A DNA stretch of 64,000 bases from Petrocella atlantisensis (GCF_900538275.1 NZ_LR130778.1:3158001-3222000); one strand, 5' to 3'; shown: positions 26,082 through 35,456, numbered from the stretch's first letter. Translations and numbers: made by a program. Notes: generated from the sequence alone by a model not told the origin.

Positions 26082-26157
26082 TTGATTTTGAATTTTTATT
26101 GAATGATGCAATTTTACCAAATGATAGTAAGGAAATAAAAATTCGGAGGTCACTAAA
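26082..26157 (+). promoter_or_regulatory. Cold-shock leader, copy 1
   Basis: GAATTTTTATT (26090-26100) is the exact reverse complement of AATAAAAATTC (26134-26144), which ends directly against the GGAGG ribosome site (26145-26149). The same arrangement is repeated before the second csp gene. It probably folds into a hairpin abutting the ribosome site and regulates translation with temperature. Confidence 0.7.
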
Positions 26158-26355
26158 ATGACAGGTACAGTAAAATGGTTTAACGCAGACAAAGGTTTTG
26201 GATTTATCACTACAGAAGATGGAAATGATGTGTTCGCACATTATTCACAAATTCAAAAAGACGGATTCAAATCATTAGAAGAAGGACAATCAGTTAACTT
26301 TGATGTAGTTGATGGCGCTAAAGGCCCTCAAGCAGAAAACATTACAGTAGCTTAA
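26158..26355 (+). CDS. Cold-shock protein CspA family, copy 1
   Basis: This is a 65-residue OB-fold RNA chaperone with both nucleic-acid-binding motifs, KGFGFIT (RNP1) and DVFAHYS (RNP2). It differs from the second copy downstream at only four residues (Asp/Ala, Ser/Ala, Val/Ala, Asp/Glu). GGAGG lies eight bases before the ATG. The gene has its own leader and its own terminator, so it is monocistronic. Confidence 0.96.
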   Translation: MTGTVKWFNADKGFGFITTEDGNDVFAHYSQIQKDGFKSLEEGQSVNFDVVDGAKGPQAENITVA

Positions 26356-26366
26356 TTAAACCTATC

Positions 26367-26398
26367 AAGACCTGAAGACTTGTCTTCAGGTCTTTTTT
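26367..26398 (+). terminator. Intrinsic terminator after csp copy 1
   Basis: AAGACCTGAAGAC pairs perfectly with GTCTTCAGGTCTT around TT and is followed by six T. Confidence 0.93.
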
Positions 26399-26562
26399 AA
26401 TGATTTTTCAGGTAGATTGTTGTATATACGGGGTAGATAATATCAAAAAAAATCAAAAAAAGCTTGCAATTTCCAGGAAATACTATATGCTTATAGAGAA
26501 CCTTGTATTATTTAAGTAAAAGAAGTATCCTTTGCAAATAAATCTTTAAAACCATATATGCC

Positions 26563-26639
26563 TTGATTTTGAATTTTTATTTTAAGATGTAATTTTACCA
26601 CAATGATAATAAGGAAATAAAAATTCGGAGGTCATTAAA
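26563..26639 (+). promoter_or_regulatory. Cold-shock leader, copy 2
   Basis: It is nearly identical to the first leader over about 75 bp. GAATTTTTATT (26571-26581) again pairs exactly with AATAAAAATTC (26616-26626) directly against GGAGG. An upstream box AGAACCTTGTATTATT is also shared by both copies. Confidence 0.7.
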
Positions 26640-26837
26640 ATGACAGGTACAGTAAAATGGTTTAACGCAGATAAAGGTTTTGGATTCATCACAACAGAAG
26701 CTGGTAATGATGTGTTCGCACATTATTCACAAATTCAAAAAGACGGATTCAAATCATTAGAAGAAGGACAAGCAGTTAACTTTGATGTAGCAGAAGGCGC
26801 TAAAGGCCCACAAGCTGAAAACATTACAGTAGCTTAA
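26640..26837 (+). CDS. Cold-shock protein CspA family, copy 2
   Basis: This 65-residue protein is 61/65 identical to the upstream copy, with intact RNP1 (KGFGFIT) and RNP2 (DVFAHYS). Coding sequence, leader and ribosome site are all conserved, so the whole transcription unit was duplicated in tandem. Synonymous changes have accumulated, so the duplication is not very recent or is kept similar by conversion. Confidence 0.96.
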   Translation: MTGTVKWFNADKGFGFITTEAGNDVFAHYSQIQKDGFKSLEEGQAVNFDVAEGAKGPQAENITVA

Positions 26838-26854
26838 TCTACTTAGATGATTAC

Positions 26855-26886
26855 AAGATCTGGAGCCTTGCTCCAGGTCTTTTTCT
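26855..26886 (+). terminator. Intrinsic terminator after csp copy 2
   Basis: AAGATCTGGAGC and GCTCCAGGTCTT pair (one G-T pair) around CTT and are followed by five T. Confidence 0.9.
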
Positions 26887-26930
26887 TATTCTTTGGGACA
26901 TAAATAATTTTAGAAATAGAAAGGGCAGTT

Positions 26931-27866
26931 ATGGATTTTACTCTTGTTATTAGCCAAGTCATTATTTTGTTTTTTATTATGTTTCTAGGTTATGTGCTTA
27001 GAAGTAAAGGTATCATCACAGAAGAGGGTATTAAAAACTTCTCGTCCTTAATATTCTATGTGACCATGCCTGCAATGATTATAGCATCTCTTGGTAACAC
27101 GGCATCTACAAAGCTATCAGATCTTTATGATATCGCCTTAGCGACTTTCATTACCTATGGGATACTTATTGGGATGGCGCCGGTTTTGGCAAAATTGGTA
27201 AAAGCACCACTTGGTAGCATAGGACTCTACAAATTCATGGCCATTTTTGGTAATGTGGGATTTATCGGTTTTCCGATGACAATAGCCCTTCTTGGTGAAG
27301 ATGCTTTATTTATGGCTGCTATTTTTAATATTCCTTTTAACTTGCTGCTCTATACACTTGGTGTTTATTTTATACTATCTGATAAGAACAAAGACCATAA
27401 AATGGAGTGGTCCATTAAGCAGTTTATGAATCCGGGGATTATAGCAACAGTCATTGGCATTATTTCTTTTTTATCCGGATGGAAGCTTCCGGTTGTTGTC
27501 TTAAACATATCCGATGTGTTGGGGAGTATTACAACCCCTTTGGCAATGATTGTTGTAGGTGCCTCTTTATTCGGTGTTAAGATAAGAACCATTCTAAAAA
27601 ATTATAGAATATTTGCACTTAGTGTAATCAGGATGATTCTGTTCCCTTTGGGCATTGGTTTTGTTTTATCCTCTATCGGATTGACAGGTTTTGGACTTTG
27701 GGTCCCGATTATATTATCCGGCATGCCTATTGGTACCAATACAGTCATTATGGCAAGACAATATGGTGGCAATACCCTAGAGGCTTCCGAGGCTGTATTT
27801 TTATCAACGCTTATGATGATTGCTACGATTCCAATACTGATTATAATTGTTGGACTATATTCTTAA
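26931..27866 (+). CDS. Auxin efflux carrier (AEC) family transporter
   Basis: This is a 10-helix-type membrane protein of 311 residues with the two-part symmetry of the AEC/bile-acid-sodium-symporter fold. Recognisable segments are SLIFYVTMPAMIIASLG, FGNVGFIGFPM and GMPIGTNTVIMARQYGGN. Bacterial members export or import small organic anions such as malate; the substrate here cannot be told. AAAGGG precedes the ATG. It is 42 bp from the following phosphatase gene and probably cotranscribed. Confidence 0.85.
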   Translation: MDFTLVISQVIILFFIMFLGYVLRSKGIITEEGIKNFSSLIFYVTMPAMIIASLGNTASTKLSDLYDIALATFITYGILIGMAPVLAKLVKAPLGSIGLYKFMAIFGNVGFIGFPMTIALLGEDALFMAAIFNIPFNLLLYTLGVYFILSDKNKDHKMEWSIKQFMNPGIIATVIGIISFLSGWKLPVVVLNISDVLGSITTPLAMIVVGASLFGVKIRTILKNYRIFALSVIRMILFPLGIGFVLSSIGLTGFGLWVPIILSGMPIGTNTVIMARQYGGNTLEASEAVFLSTLMMIATIPILIIIVGLYS

Positions 27867-27908
27867 ATTAGGTTTAAACAAGATTATTAAAATGAGAAGG
27901 AGAAACTT

Positions 27909-28574
27909 ATGAAAGACGTCATGGTAATATTTGATTTGGATGGTACACTTGTTGATTCAATAGAGGGTCTGGCTTATTCAATGAATCACGTGCTTGAGAC
28001 AAATCAACTGGAAACGCATAAAACAGAAGCCTATTTTGATTTTTTGGGTGAAGGTATTGAAAGACTGGTTTTTAAGGCCTTACCGGAAACGCATAGAGAT
28101 CCTAAAACAGTTTTAAGCTTTTATAATAAAATGTTAGTATCCTATCATGAATACTTTGATAAGGCATTAGAGGCTTATGACGGTATTTATGATATGCTGG
28201 ATACATTTGTTGGAATGGACGTTAAGATGGCCATACATACCAATAAGAATGAGCGCATGGCCAAGATTATAGCAGAGCGTTATTTGGGGCAGTATAACTT
28301 TCTTAGGCTTATTGGTGATGACGGGGTAAGAAAAAAGAAACCGGACCACCAAGAAGTAATGGCGCTTCTTGATGACTATGGGATTATGAAGAATCGGTGT
28401 TTTTTTGTTGGTGATACGGAAATTGACGTTCAAACAGCACAAGCAGCCGGTGTTCCTATGATTGCCGTCACTTGGGGATTTAGAAAACCTGAAATACTAA
28501 AGGCGCTTAATCCAACCTATTTGGTGAATAAGCCGGAAGAAATTGTGAATATAGTAAAAAATGTAACAAGCTAA
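27909..28574 (+). CDS. HAD-superfamily phosphatase (phosphoglycolate phosphatase-like)
   Basis: The catalytic motif FDLDGTLVDS (nucleophile Asp9) opens the protein. Motif II is the Thr in MAIHTNK, motif III the lysine in KKKPDHQEVM and motif IV FFVGDTEIDVQTAQAAG. The cap is the small helical type between motifs I and II. The match is to the Gph/PpaX group, but substrate cannot be assigned within it. Length is 221. A weak hairpin with a T-rich tail (28611-28638) follows. Confidence 0.85.
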   Translation: MKDVMVIFDLDGTLVDSIEGLAYSMNHVLETNQLETHKTEAYFDFLGEGIERLVFKALPETHRDPKTVLSFYNKMLVSYHEYFDKALEAYDGIYDMLDTFVGMDVKMAIHTNKNERMAKIIAERYLGQYNFLRLIGDDGVRKKKPDHQEVMALLDDYGIMKNRCFFVGDTEIDVQTAQAAGVPMIAVTWGFRKPEILKALNPTYLVNKPEEIVNIVKNVTS

Positions 28575-28610
28575 CTTGAGAAAAATATATTCTTATGGCA
28601 TAATGATAAT

Positions 28611-28638
28611 GAGTTGTTGAGGGACAACTTTATTTTTC
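28611..28638 (+). terminator. Weak intrinsic terminator after the HAD phosphatase gene
   Basis: AGTTGT/ACAACT form a six-base stem around TGAGGG and are followed by TTATTTTT. Confidence 0.5.
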
Positions 28639-28775
28639 AGTCATGAGTATTAAAATAAGGGTGTATTTAGTGTGTCGAATTAATTTTTATTTACCATTAA
28701 GTACAGACGAAAAAAACTTAAAGGCTAGGGCCTAATAGTCGACTAAATTTTGAATGTATTTTGGAGGTAAGAATT

Positions 28776-29039
28776 ATGAGAGTATCGAATCTGGTTAATA
28801 TTGGACCGAAATTGGAGAGCTTGTTAAACGAAGTTGGCATTCATGAAGCAGAAAAGTTAAGAGAAATCGGAAGTGTTGAGGCAACTTATCTTTTATATCA
28901 AAAGGATAAGGATTGTATGGATAAGCTATTTGCCCTTGAGGGTGCCATACGCGGCGTCAGATGGCATAATATTCAGCATGAAGAAAAGATTAGGTTGAAA
29001 CAATCCTTTGATGAAAGATGCATGAATATGAATGGGTGA
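28776..29039 (+). CDS. Stand-alone TfoX C-terminal domain protein
   Basis: The 87-residue product matches only the C-terminal domain of TfoX/Sxy: VNIGPKLESLLNEVGIHEAEKLREIG at the start in family style and LFALEGAIRGVRWHNI later. This is a helix-hairpin-helix-like fold. TfoX is a competence regulator in Proteobacteria; isolated C-terminal domains in Firmicutes have no proven role. The ATG follows GGAGG by eight bases; a TTG 15 bp upstream lies in front of that site. The ~140 bp ahead of it hold no known riboswitch core. Confidence 0.85.
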   Translation: MRVSNLVNIGPKLESLLNEVGIHEAEKLREIGSVEATYLLYQKDKDCMDKLFALEGAIRGVRWHNIQHEEKIRLKQSFDERCMNMNG

Positions 29040-29123
29040 TGGCCGATATTTGCGGTGGAGCGTCCATAAAGTAATAAATGTTACGAATCACTGTATTTGA
29101 GTTGACAATGGAGGTGGTTTTAT

Positions 29124-30752
29124 TTGAGAGAAATCGTCTATGTTTTTGGTCATAAGAACCCGGATACTGATTCAACTTGCTCTGCTATTGCATATGCAAA
29201 TTTGAAGAATCAGATAGATTCAAGTCATGAATATGTACCGGTTCTACTGGGAGAACCGAATAAAGAAACTCAGTTTGTTTTAAAACAGGTTGGCCATGAG
29301 GTGCCAAAAGTAGTACAGCATTTGAAGCCACATGTAACAGACCTAGAAATCAATCAAGTTGGGTTTGTAAAAGAGGCAACTTCCATCAAATCAACATTAG
29401 AAACCATAATTACTCAAGTCGGACGTTCAATTCCTGTTGTAGGGGTCCATGAGCATTTGATAGGTGTTGTTTCTATTTCGGATATTTTACCATTGTATAT
29501 GTCTATGGAGGGACAAAATTTCTTAAAAGATACAAGTACCCCTTATAGCAATCTTATGACAGAATTAACATTGACAACTTTTCATGGCAAAAAACCTACA
29601 GGCAACGTATCGGGTAGAATCATTTTATTTGATGATCTTCAAGATGAAGAAGTATTTGATGAAAAGGACATTCTGTTCTGTGATATTAAGACTTACAACA
29701 GAGGTAAGACAAAAGATATTGATGTTGGTGTTCTGGTTCTTGCAAATGTTCAAGATAAAGAGACCATCGGAATTGAACAGGATGAAACCAGAACAATATT
29801 AATAACAGATAAATCTCTATGTGCATTGTTGAAGGTCATTAATCAAACTGCACCTATAAAAAGTGTGGTTAAAAAAGATAATCTAGAGTATTTTTCAACT
29901 TATGAAACCATTGATGATGTTAAACGTAATATGTTGACCTCGAAATTTCGACGATTCCCTGTTGTAGATGAAAATGGTTTTATAAAAGGTATGATCTCAA
30001 AAGGTGATTTGTTTGAAACCAGACAGAAAAAAGCTATTTTGGTGGATCATAATGAAAAAGGACAATCTATTGATGGTATAGAGGACATTCATCTGATGGA
30101 AGTTATTGATCATCATCGGGTAGCGGATATACAGACTATGGGACCTTTGTATTTCAGAGTGGAGCCTGTTGGGTGTACGTCTACGATAGTCGCCAAAATT
30201 TATGATGAACAACACGTGAAGATAGATAAGAAAATGGCAAAAATAATGCTTAGTGCCATTTTATCAGATACATTGCTGTTTAAATCACCGACATCAACAG
30301 AAGTGGATGAAGCTACAGCCTATAAACTTGCTAAGATAGCAGGTGTAGATATTCAAATGTATGGTATGCAGCTCATCCATGCAGGTGCAGATCTTGAAGG
30401 CTTGACCGCTATGGAAATCTTGACCACAGACCTTAAGAGATTTACTTTCGGGGATAACAGAGTTATTATAGCTCAAACCAACACAAGTGACTTTGATGGC
30501 TTCTTCAAAGTATATGACGAAGTTTTACAGGCAATGCGTAATATGAGCGATGATCAAGAAGTGGATTTGGTCGTGCTTTTAGTAACGGACGTCGTTATGG
30601 GTGGGACAGAGCTCATAGCAGTGGGGCCGGCCAAATGGATTGTAGAACAAGCTTTTAAAGTTCAGTCAACAGAAAATAGTATATTCCTTCCCAATGTTTT
30701 TTCAAGGAAAAAACAAGTGGTACCGAATTTAATGAAAGCTGCGAAGTTATAG
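29124..30752 (+). CDS. ppaC: Manganese-dependent inorganic pyrophosphatase with regulatory CBS domains
   Basis: This is a family II pyrophosphatase of the DHH superfamily. FGHKNPDTDSTCSA supplies the first metal ligands and VIDHHRVAD the DHH motif; a DHHA2 domain ends the protein (GGTELIAVGP). Between the DHH halves lies a long insert with two CBS motifs (about residues 70-130 and 250-300) and a DRTGG-like region, giving 542 residues against about 310 for the simple enzyme. Such inserts bind adenine nucleotides and regulate activity in Clostridia. The start is TTG with GGAGGTG seven bases upstream. Confidence 0.92.
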   Translation: MREIVYVFGHKNPDTDSTCSAIAYANLKNQIDSSHEYVPVLLGEPNKETQFVLKQVGHEVPKVVQHLKPHVTDLEINQVGFVKEATSIKSTLETIITQVGRSIPVVGVHEHLIGVVSISDILPLYMSMEGQNFLKDTSTPYSNLMTELTLTTFHGKKPTGNVSGRIILFDDLQDEEVFDEKDILFCDIKTYNRGKTKDIDVGVLVLANVQDKETIGIEQDETRTILITDKSLCALLKVINQTAPIKSVVKKDNLEYFSTYETIDDVKRNMLTSKFRRFPVVDENGFIKGMISKGDLFETRQKKAILVDHNEKGQSIDGIEDIHLMEVIDHHRVADIQTMGPLYFRVEPVGCTSTIVAKIYDEQHVKIDKKMAKIMLSAILSDTLLFKSPTSTEVDEATAYKLAKIAGVDIQMYGMQLIHAGADLEGLTAMEILTTDLKRFTFGDNRVIIAQTNTSDFDGFFKVYDEVLQAMRNMSDDQEVDLVVLLVTDVVMGGTELIAVGPAKWIVEQAFKVQSTENSIFLPNVFSRKKQVVPNLMKAAKL

Positions 30753-30774
30753 ATGGAGTTAAGGTATAGACTAA

Positions 30775-30821
30775 AAAACGACGGACGCTTCAAGTTAAGA
30801 TCTTGAAGCATCCGTCGTTTT
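30775..30821. terminator. Bidirectional terminator between ppaC and pepF
   Basis: The long stem (AAAACGACGGA, one mismatch, GCTTCAAG) is flanked by A- and T-runs and serves the two convergent genes. Confidence 0.92.
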
Positions 30822-30859
30822 CATTATATTATGGCAGTTAGTAATGCGTTTACTTACAA

Positions 30860-32611
30860 TCAGTACGTTAAGAACAAATCAATGTCTTTCTTGATTAACT
30901 CAAGAGAAGCTCTAAAAAAATCAGGATTGTGGGCATCAACACCAACAATAGATAAAACGTCTTTGATATTATTTGAGCCGGTAGCTTTAAGAAGAGCGTC
31001 ATACTTCGGTATGAAAGCTTCTTTGTCTTCTAGGTACATGGCATATAATCCTTTTGCAAACAATAAACCAAAAGCATAAGGAAAGTTATAAAAGTTATAA
31101 TCAGCAGAATAATAGTGGGGTTTACAAACCCACATGTAAGGATGCAAGTAATCATGGTCTAAACCATCACCGTAAGCTTCTTTTTGTGCATGTAGCATCA
31201 TGGATTTTAATTCCTCTACAGAGAGAGAAGCGTTGGTGCGTTGTTTGAAAAGCTCGGTTTCAAAAAGATAGCGACTATATATATCAACGATGACCTGGCA
31301 AGCACTCATGATTGCATTCTCAACAATAACAATGGCTTCATCTTGCGTAGCATGGTTTAAAGCTGCATTGTTAACGATGGTTTCACAAAAGATGGAGGCA
31401 GTTTCAGCAAGGGGCATCGGGTAGTCACTGTTGGTTTGGACTTCATCTTTGAGACATTCACCATGGTAACCATGGCCAAGTTCATGTGCCAAAGTGCTTA
31501 CGTCGTTGAAATTATTGTTGAAATTTGCCATGATACGGCTTTCGGATACGCAATGAATATTGCTGCAAAAAGCACCAGAAGCCTTACCTTCTCTTGGGAA
31601 AGGGTCAACCCAATTCATATCAAAGGCACGCTTAGCATAATCTCCAAGAACAGGGCTGTAACTTGAAAAATTTGTAATAATGAATGCTTGTGCTTCTTCA
31701 TAGGTGTACGTCATATGGACATTCCCAATTGGGGCAAATAAATCATAAAAGGGCAATCCTTTCTCATGACCGAGCATTACTGCTTTCTTTTTTAGATAAG
31801 CTCTAAAAGAGGGTAAATATTCAGAAATAGCCGTCATCATAGCATCAAGTGTTTCAAGATCCATTTGAGCATCTTTTAGGGTCATTTCAAGTGGGGAAGC
31901 ATAACCGCGTTTATGAGCAACGGTAATAACTTCGCCCTTGATTGCATTTAAAGCTGCAGCAGAGACCGTATCGATTTTTTTATAGGATTCAAGTTCGGCA
32001 TCATAAGCATGGCGTCGTTTCTTAGCGTCTTGATCATATGCGAGGCTTCTAACAATGGATATAGGTAAGGTATCACCGTCTACAGAGGCTGTTAAAGAAG
32101 CAAGGGTTGCCTCTTGGAGCTTACTCCAAGCATTAGACCCAGTGTTGCGCATATGGGCAAGAAGGGACTCTTCAGCGTCGCTAAGCATATATTGGGCATC
32201 ATCCAGTGCATTTCGAATGGCGAATTGATAAGGCTTTAATTGAGGGGCATTATTTATTACGGTCTCTATGTCGGATAATGTACCTAACCATTTTTTGAAA
32301 CCAACATTAACAAGCGTTAGTATGGGATCATAACCTTCAACAGTTTCAATTAGCTTTAAGGCTTTTGAATTTTTTGTATCGACGGAGTAAGTGAGCTGGC
32401 CAAAGTTGCCTAATGCTTCAAGGACAGCTCCTAAAGTATCCATAAGTTGATAGTAGCCTAGTATTTTTTCTTCTATAGGTTTTGGACCCTTTAAATCCTC
32501 ATGTATGTAATTTTGAGCTTTTTCCATTAGCTGACGAACGGTATTTTGATCCGTTGATAGTTTAGGATCTTCAAAAGACGTGTATAAGACATCCAAATTC
32601 CACTGTTTCAT
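30860..32611 (-). CDS. pepF: Oligoendopeptidase F-like M3B metallopeptidase
   Basis: This is a cytoplasmic zinc peptidase that trims oligopeptides. The HExxH motif is in TLAHELGHGYHGE, with the downstream glutamate in LAETASIFCETIV. Length (583) fits the M3B group. The start ATG (minus strand) is preceded by AAGGAG. It is transcribed alone, convergent with ppaC and divergent from the next gene. Confidence 0.93.
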   Translation of the reverse strand: MKQWNLDVLYTSFEDPKLSTDQNTVRQLMEKAQNYIHEDLKGPKPIEEKILGYYQLMDTLGAVLEALGNFGQLTYSVDTKNSKALKLIETVEGYDPILTLVNVGFKKWLGTLSDIETVINNAPQLKPYQFAIRNALDDAQYMLSDAEESLLAHMRNTGSNAWSKLQEATLASLTASVDGDTLPISIVRSLAYDQDAKKRRHAYDAELESYKKIDTVSAAALNAIKGEVITVAHKRGYASPLEMTLKDAQMDLETLDAMMTAISEYLPSFRAYLKKKAVMLGHEKGLPFYDLFAPIGNVHMTYTYEEAQAFIITNFSSYSPVLGDYAKRAFDMNWVDPFPREGKASGAFCSNIHCVSESRIMANFNNNFNDVSTLAHELGHGYHGECLKDEVQTNSDYPMPLAETASIFCETIVNNAALNHATQDEAIVIVENAIMSACQVIVDIYSRYLFETELFKQRTNASLSVEELKSMMLHAQKEAYGDGLDHDYLHPYMWVCKPHYYSADYNFYNFPYAFGLLFAKGLYAMYLEDKEAFIPKYDALLKATGSNNIKDVLSIVGVDAHNPDFFRASLELIKKDIDLFLTY

Positions 32612-32790
32612 AGGACTCTCCTTGTAATATATATTTTTCGATTATAATTAAGATGGTTAATGGGTAACGACTAAATTGTAACATATTGGAATTATTTATG
32701 AAATAGAGGGTTTAAAAAAAAGAAGGAATGGTCTATAATTAATCTAGCGGTCATGGGAAATAGTGGCTAATTCAAATAAGGAGGTTTCGT

Positions 32791-33594
32791 ATGCCTTGGT
32801 GTCCGAAATGTAAAACAGAATATGAAGATCATATGGTGCAATGTGTAGATTGCCATATAGATTTGGTGCCGGATTTAGTAAACCACACGTATATGAAAGA
32901 TTTGATTGCTGTCAAACCCGATGATTCAGAAGAATTGTTAAGGTATCTGGCATATTCAGGAATTCAAAAGGTTGAGACGGTCCAAGCAGAAGACAACCTG
33001 ATTATCAAGGTGGGAGAAAAAGAATATGAGTCTGCCATGACTTATGTGAAAGTCTATATACGAGAACATATGGAAGAAACAAACGAAGATGACTTCTATT
33101 TCGATGAATACGAAGCAGAGACCGTTGATGTAAAAGGTACGGTCAGTGAAATGAAGTCGACGGTATATACCTTTGGTACGGTTGGTATTGTAGCAATAGT
33201 ACTTGGTATATTTAACTTTTTAGAAATTATTACAATCGGTGGGTTCAACAAAATGATGATCTCTTCGGTACTCATCATTATGGGTGGTCTTTTTACTTAC
33301 ATCGCTTTTCATACCAGAAAAGGAATTGATGTAGCAAAAGCTGAGGGAGAAACCAAAGAACAGTTACATCATAATATGGTAGCCAACTACTTTGACTCAA
33401 AATCCGAACAAAATCTATTTGGTCTAAGTGGTATTAAGGAAGAAGATTTCGATGATCCTGCAATGTATTTTGCGATCATTGACAGAATAAAGGTTCAAGT
33501 CAAAACTCAAAATCCTGAAGCGCCACTGGTGTTGATCAATGGGGCATGTGAAACCATTTATGACCGAATCAATGAAAATAGAGACGGAAAATAA
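32791..33594 (+). CDS. Zinc-ribbon membrane protein of unknown function (DUF2007-like region)
   Basis: An N-terminal zinc ribbon (WCPKCKTEYEDHMVQCVDCH, two CxxC pairs) is followed by a DUF2007-like alpha/beta segment (about 40-100). Then come an acidic linker and two membrane segments (VGIVAIVLGIFNFLEIITIG and MMISSVLIIMGGLFTYIAF). The C-terminal ~90 residues are soluble and unassigned. Function is unknown. AAGGAGG precedes the ATG. The gene is monocistronic, ending at a hairpin shared with the convergent gene. Confidence 0.75.
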   Translation: MPWCPKCKTEYEDHMVQCVDCHIDLVPDLVNHTYMKDLIAVKPDDSEELLRYLAYSGIQKVETVQAEDNLIIKVGEKEYESAMTYVKVYIREHMEETNEDDFYFDEYEAETVDVKGTVSEMKSTVYTFGTVGIVAIVLGIFNFLEIITIGGFNKMMISSVLIIMGGLFTYIAFHTRKGIDVAKAEGETKEQLHHNMVANYFDSKSEQNLFGLSGIKEEDFDDPAMYFAIIDRIKVQVKTQNPEAPLVLINGACETIYDRINENRDGK

Positions 33595-33641
33595 AAAAAA
33601 GATGGAAACCTTTGACATATATGTCAGGTTCCATCTTTTTT
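33594..33641. terminator. Bidirectional terminator
   Basis: AAAAAGATGGAA pairs with TTCCATCTTTTT, with an inner GACATATATGTC palindrome, between two convergent genes. Confidence 0.9.
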
Positions 33642-33652
33642 AGTTTTAACGC

Positions 33653-34081
33653 CTAATCATTCTTGGAAAATTTTCTGTTATTTGCAATCATCGCGCGTTC
33701 TTCTAAGAGGTCCTTTAACAATTCATGAAAAGGCCAGTTAATAGAAAGCGGTGTTACAACTGCAAACAATGGGCTTGGTAAGCCAAGTGTTCTAAAGCTA
33801 CGAACAAAATCATTTAATTCTTTGGGAGAGACGGCATTAAGGACAATGGCCTGTGTATCAACCCGTTCGATGCCGAAAGTTGGTTTGTCGGTATGATCAA
33901 TGAGCTTTTGTAATGTATTTCCTAATGTACTTGGTGTTACATTCACGAACTCAAAGATGTCATATAAAGCGGCGTAGTCTTGTATTTTTTTAAATGATAT
34001 TTCATCGTATCCATAGACAAGGAGACATGTTTTGCCTTCTGGTCGATTATTATTTTGATGATCTATTTTTTCAAAAGCCAT
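33653..34081 (-). CDS. DUF3783-containing protein of unknown function
   Basis: The 142-residue product has an N-terminal domain of unknown fold (TCLLVYGYDEISFKKIQDYA) and a C-terminal DUF3783-like part (SPLFAVVTPLSINWPFHELL followed by LLEERA). No catalytic motif is visible. The second ATG is chosen because GAAAGGA is seven bases before it; the first, 15 bp upstream, has no such site. It diverges from dgt. Confidence 0.7.
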   Translation of the reverse strand: MAFEKIDHQNNNRPEGKTCLLVYGYDEISFKKIQDYAALYDIFEFVNVTPSTLGNTLQKLIDHTDKPTFGIERVDTQAIVLNAVSPKELNDFVRSFRTLGLPSPLFAVVTPLSINWPFHELLKDLLEERAMIANNRKFSKND

Positions 34082-34340
34082 AGAGTATCCTTTCATAGTA
34101 AAGTATTAAGGTTACTGATACAGTAAACTGTCCTTAACTATTATACCTAAGATTAAGCTTGCTGACTATAAGAATTACATTTTATTTCAGAATAATAGCG
34201 ACTTATAATAAAAAAAACAGATATTAATGAAAATTTAAAGGAAAATCACCTTTTATGAAGTATATTATAAAATAGATAGAATTATTCTAAACATAAATCT
34301 TATCACCAACGAAACAACAAGCATAAACTGGAGGTGCAAG

Positions 34341-35348
34341 ATGAACCTTAGAGAACAACAGGAGAATTTTGAAGAGCAATATTTAAGTGAATATGCAGTA
34401 CTTTCAAAAAATTCGGCAGGTAGAGAGTCGGAAGAGTCACCTTGTGATATACGAACGGATTTTCAGAGGGACCGAGATCGAATTATTCATTCTAAAGCAT
34501 TTAGAAGGTTGAAACATAAGACACAAGTATTTATTTCACCAGAAGGTGACCATTATAGAACGAGATTAACCCATACATTAGAAGTAGCACAGATTGGTAG
34601 AACAATAGCAAGAGCACTTAGGTTAAATGAAGATTTGACAGAAGCTATAGCGCTTGGTCATGACCTAGGACACACACCATTTGGCCATGCAGGTGAACGT
34701 GCGCTTGATAACATATGTGAAGTAGGCTTTAAACATTATGAACAAAGCATTAGAGTGGTCGAAATGTTGGAAAACAAAGGTAAAGGTCTTAACTTAACAT
34801 GGGAAGTTAGGGATGGCATATTGAATCATCCTACAAAAGGTGAACCAAGTACATTGGAAGGTAAGATCATTCGATTATCAGATAAGATTGCGTATATTAA
34901 CCATGACATTGATGATGCCATACGTGCTAAGATTCTTATGGCGGATGATATACCTAAAACCTATTTAGATATATTAGGTCAAACGGCACGACAAAGAATT
35001 AATAATATGATTCATGACATTGTGGGTAACAGCATGAATAAAAATGATGTGATTATGAGTCCTACTATGATGGACGCCATGCAAGAGTTACGTGTATTCA
35101 TGTTTGAGAATGTATATATTGGTTCAAAAGCTAAGGAGCATGAGAATAAAGCAATTAATATGTTAACACAACTTTTCTTGTATTTTAAGGAGAGGGAACA
35201 TCTTTTGCCTTATGAATACTTAGAGCGTATTGATAACAAAGAAGATACCCTTGATCGTGTGGTATGCGATTATATTGCCGGAATGACGGACCGTTATGCC
35301 ATCAATACTTTTACAGAGATATTCATACCATCATCATGGAAAGATTAA
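34341..35348 (+). CDS. dgt: Deoxyguanosinetriphosphate triphosphohydrolase-like protein
   Basis: This is an HD-domain enzyme that hydrolyses dNTPs to nucleoside and triphosphate. The metal ligands are in RLTHTLEVAQIGR and LGHDLGHTPFGHAGE, and the Asp in LSDKIAYINHDIDDA. Length (335) fits the short, Firmicute dGTPase subtype. GGAGGTG precedes the ATG. It heads the row dgt-dnaG-rpoD, linking dNTP supply to replication initiation. Confidence 0.92.
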   Translation: MNLREQQENFEEQYLSEYAVLSKNSAGRESEESPCDIRTDFQRDRDRIIHSKAFRRLKHKTQVFISPEGDHYRTRLTHTLEVAQIGRTIARALRLNEDLTEAIALGHDLGHTPFGHAGERALDNICEVGFKHYEQSIRVVEMLENKGKGLNLTWEVRDGILNHPTKGEPSTLEGKIIRLSDKIAYINHDIDDAIRAKILMADDIPKTYLDILGQTARQRINNMIHDIVGNSMNKNDVIMSPTMMDAMQELRVFMFENVYIGSKAKEHENKAINMLTQLFLYFKEREHLLPYEYLERIDNKEDTLDRVVCDYIAGMTDRYAINTFTEIFIPSSWKD

Positions 35349-35456
35349 TATAGGTCAAAGTATAAAAAAATAAAGGAAATTTGATGGAGCTGTCGAACAC
35401 TATTTAGGTACGACTAAATATATATATGTACAGGGGCAGAAAAAGAGGTCAAGAGG

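Noticed and set aside
28640-28775. c-di-GMP riboswitch upstream of the TfoX-domain gene
   Set aside because: A GGGCCTAA word resembles part of the motif, but the essential CACGCACAGGGCAAACC core is missing.
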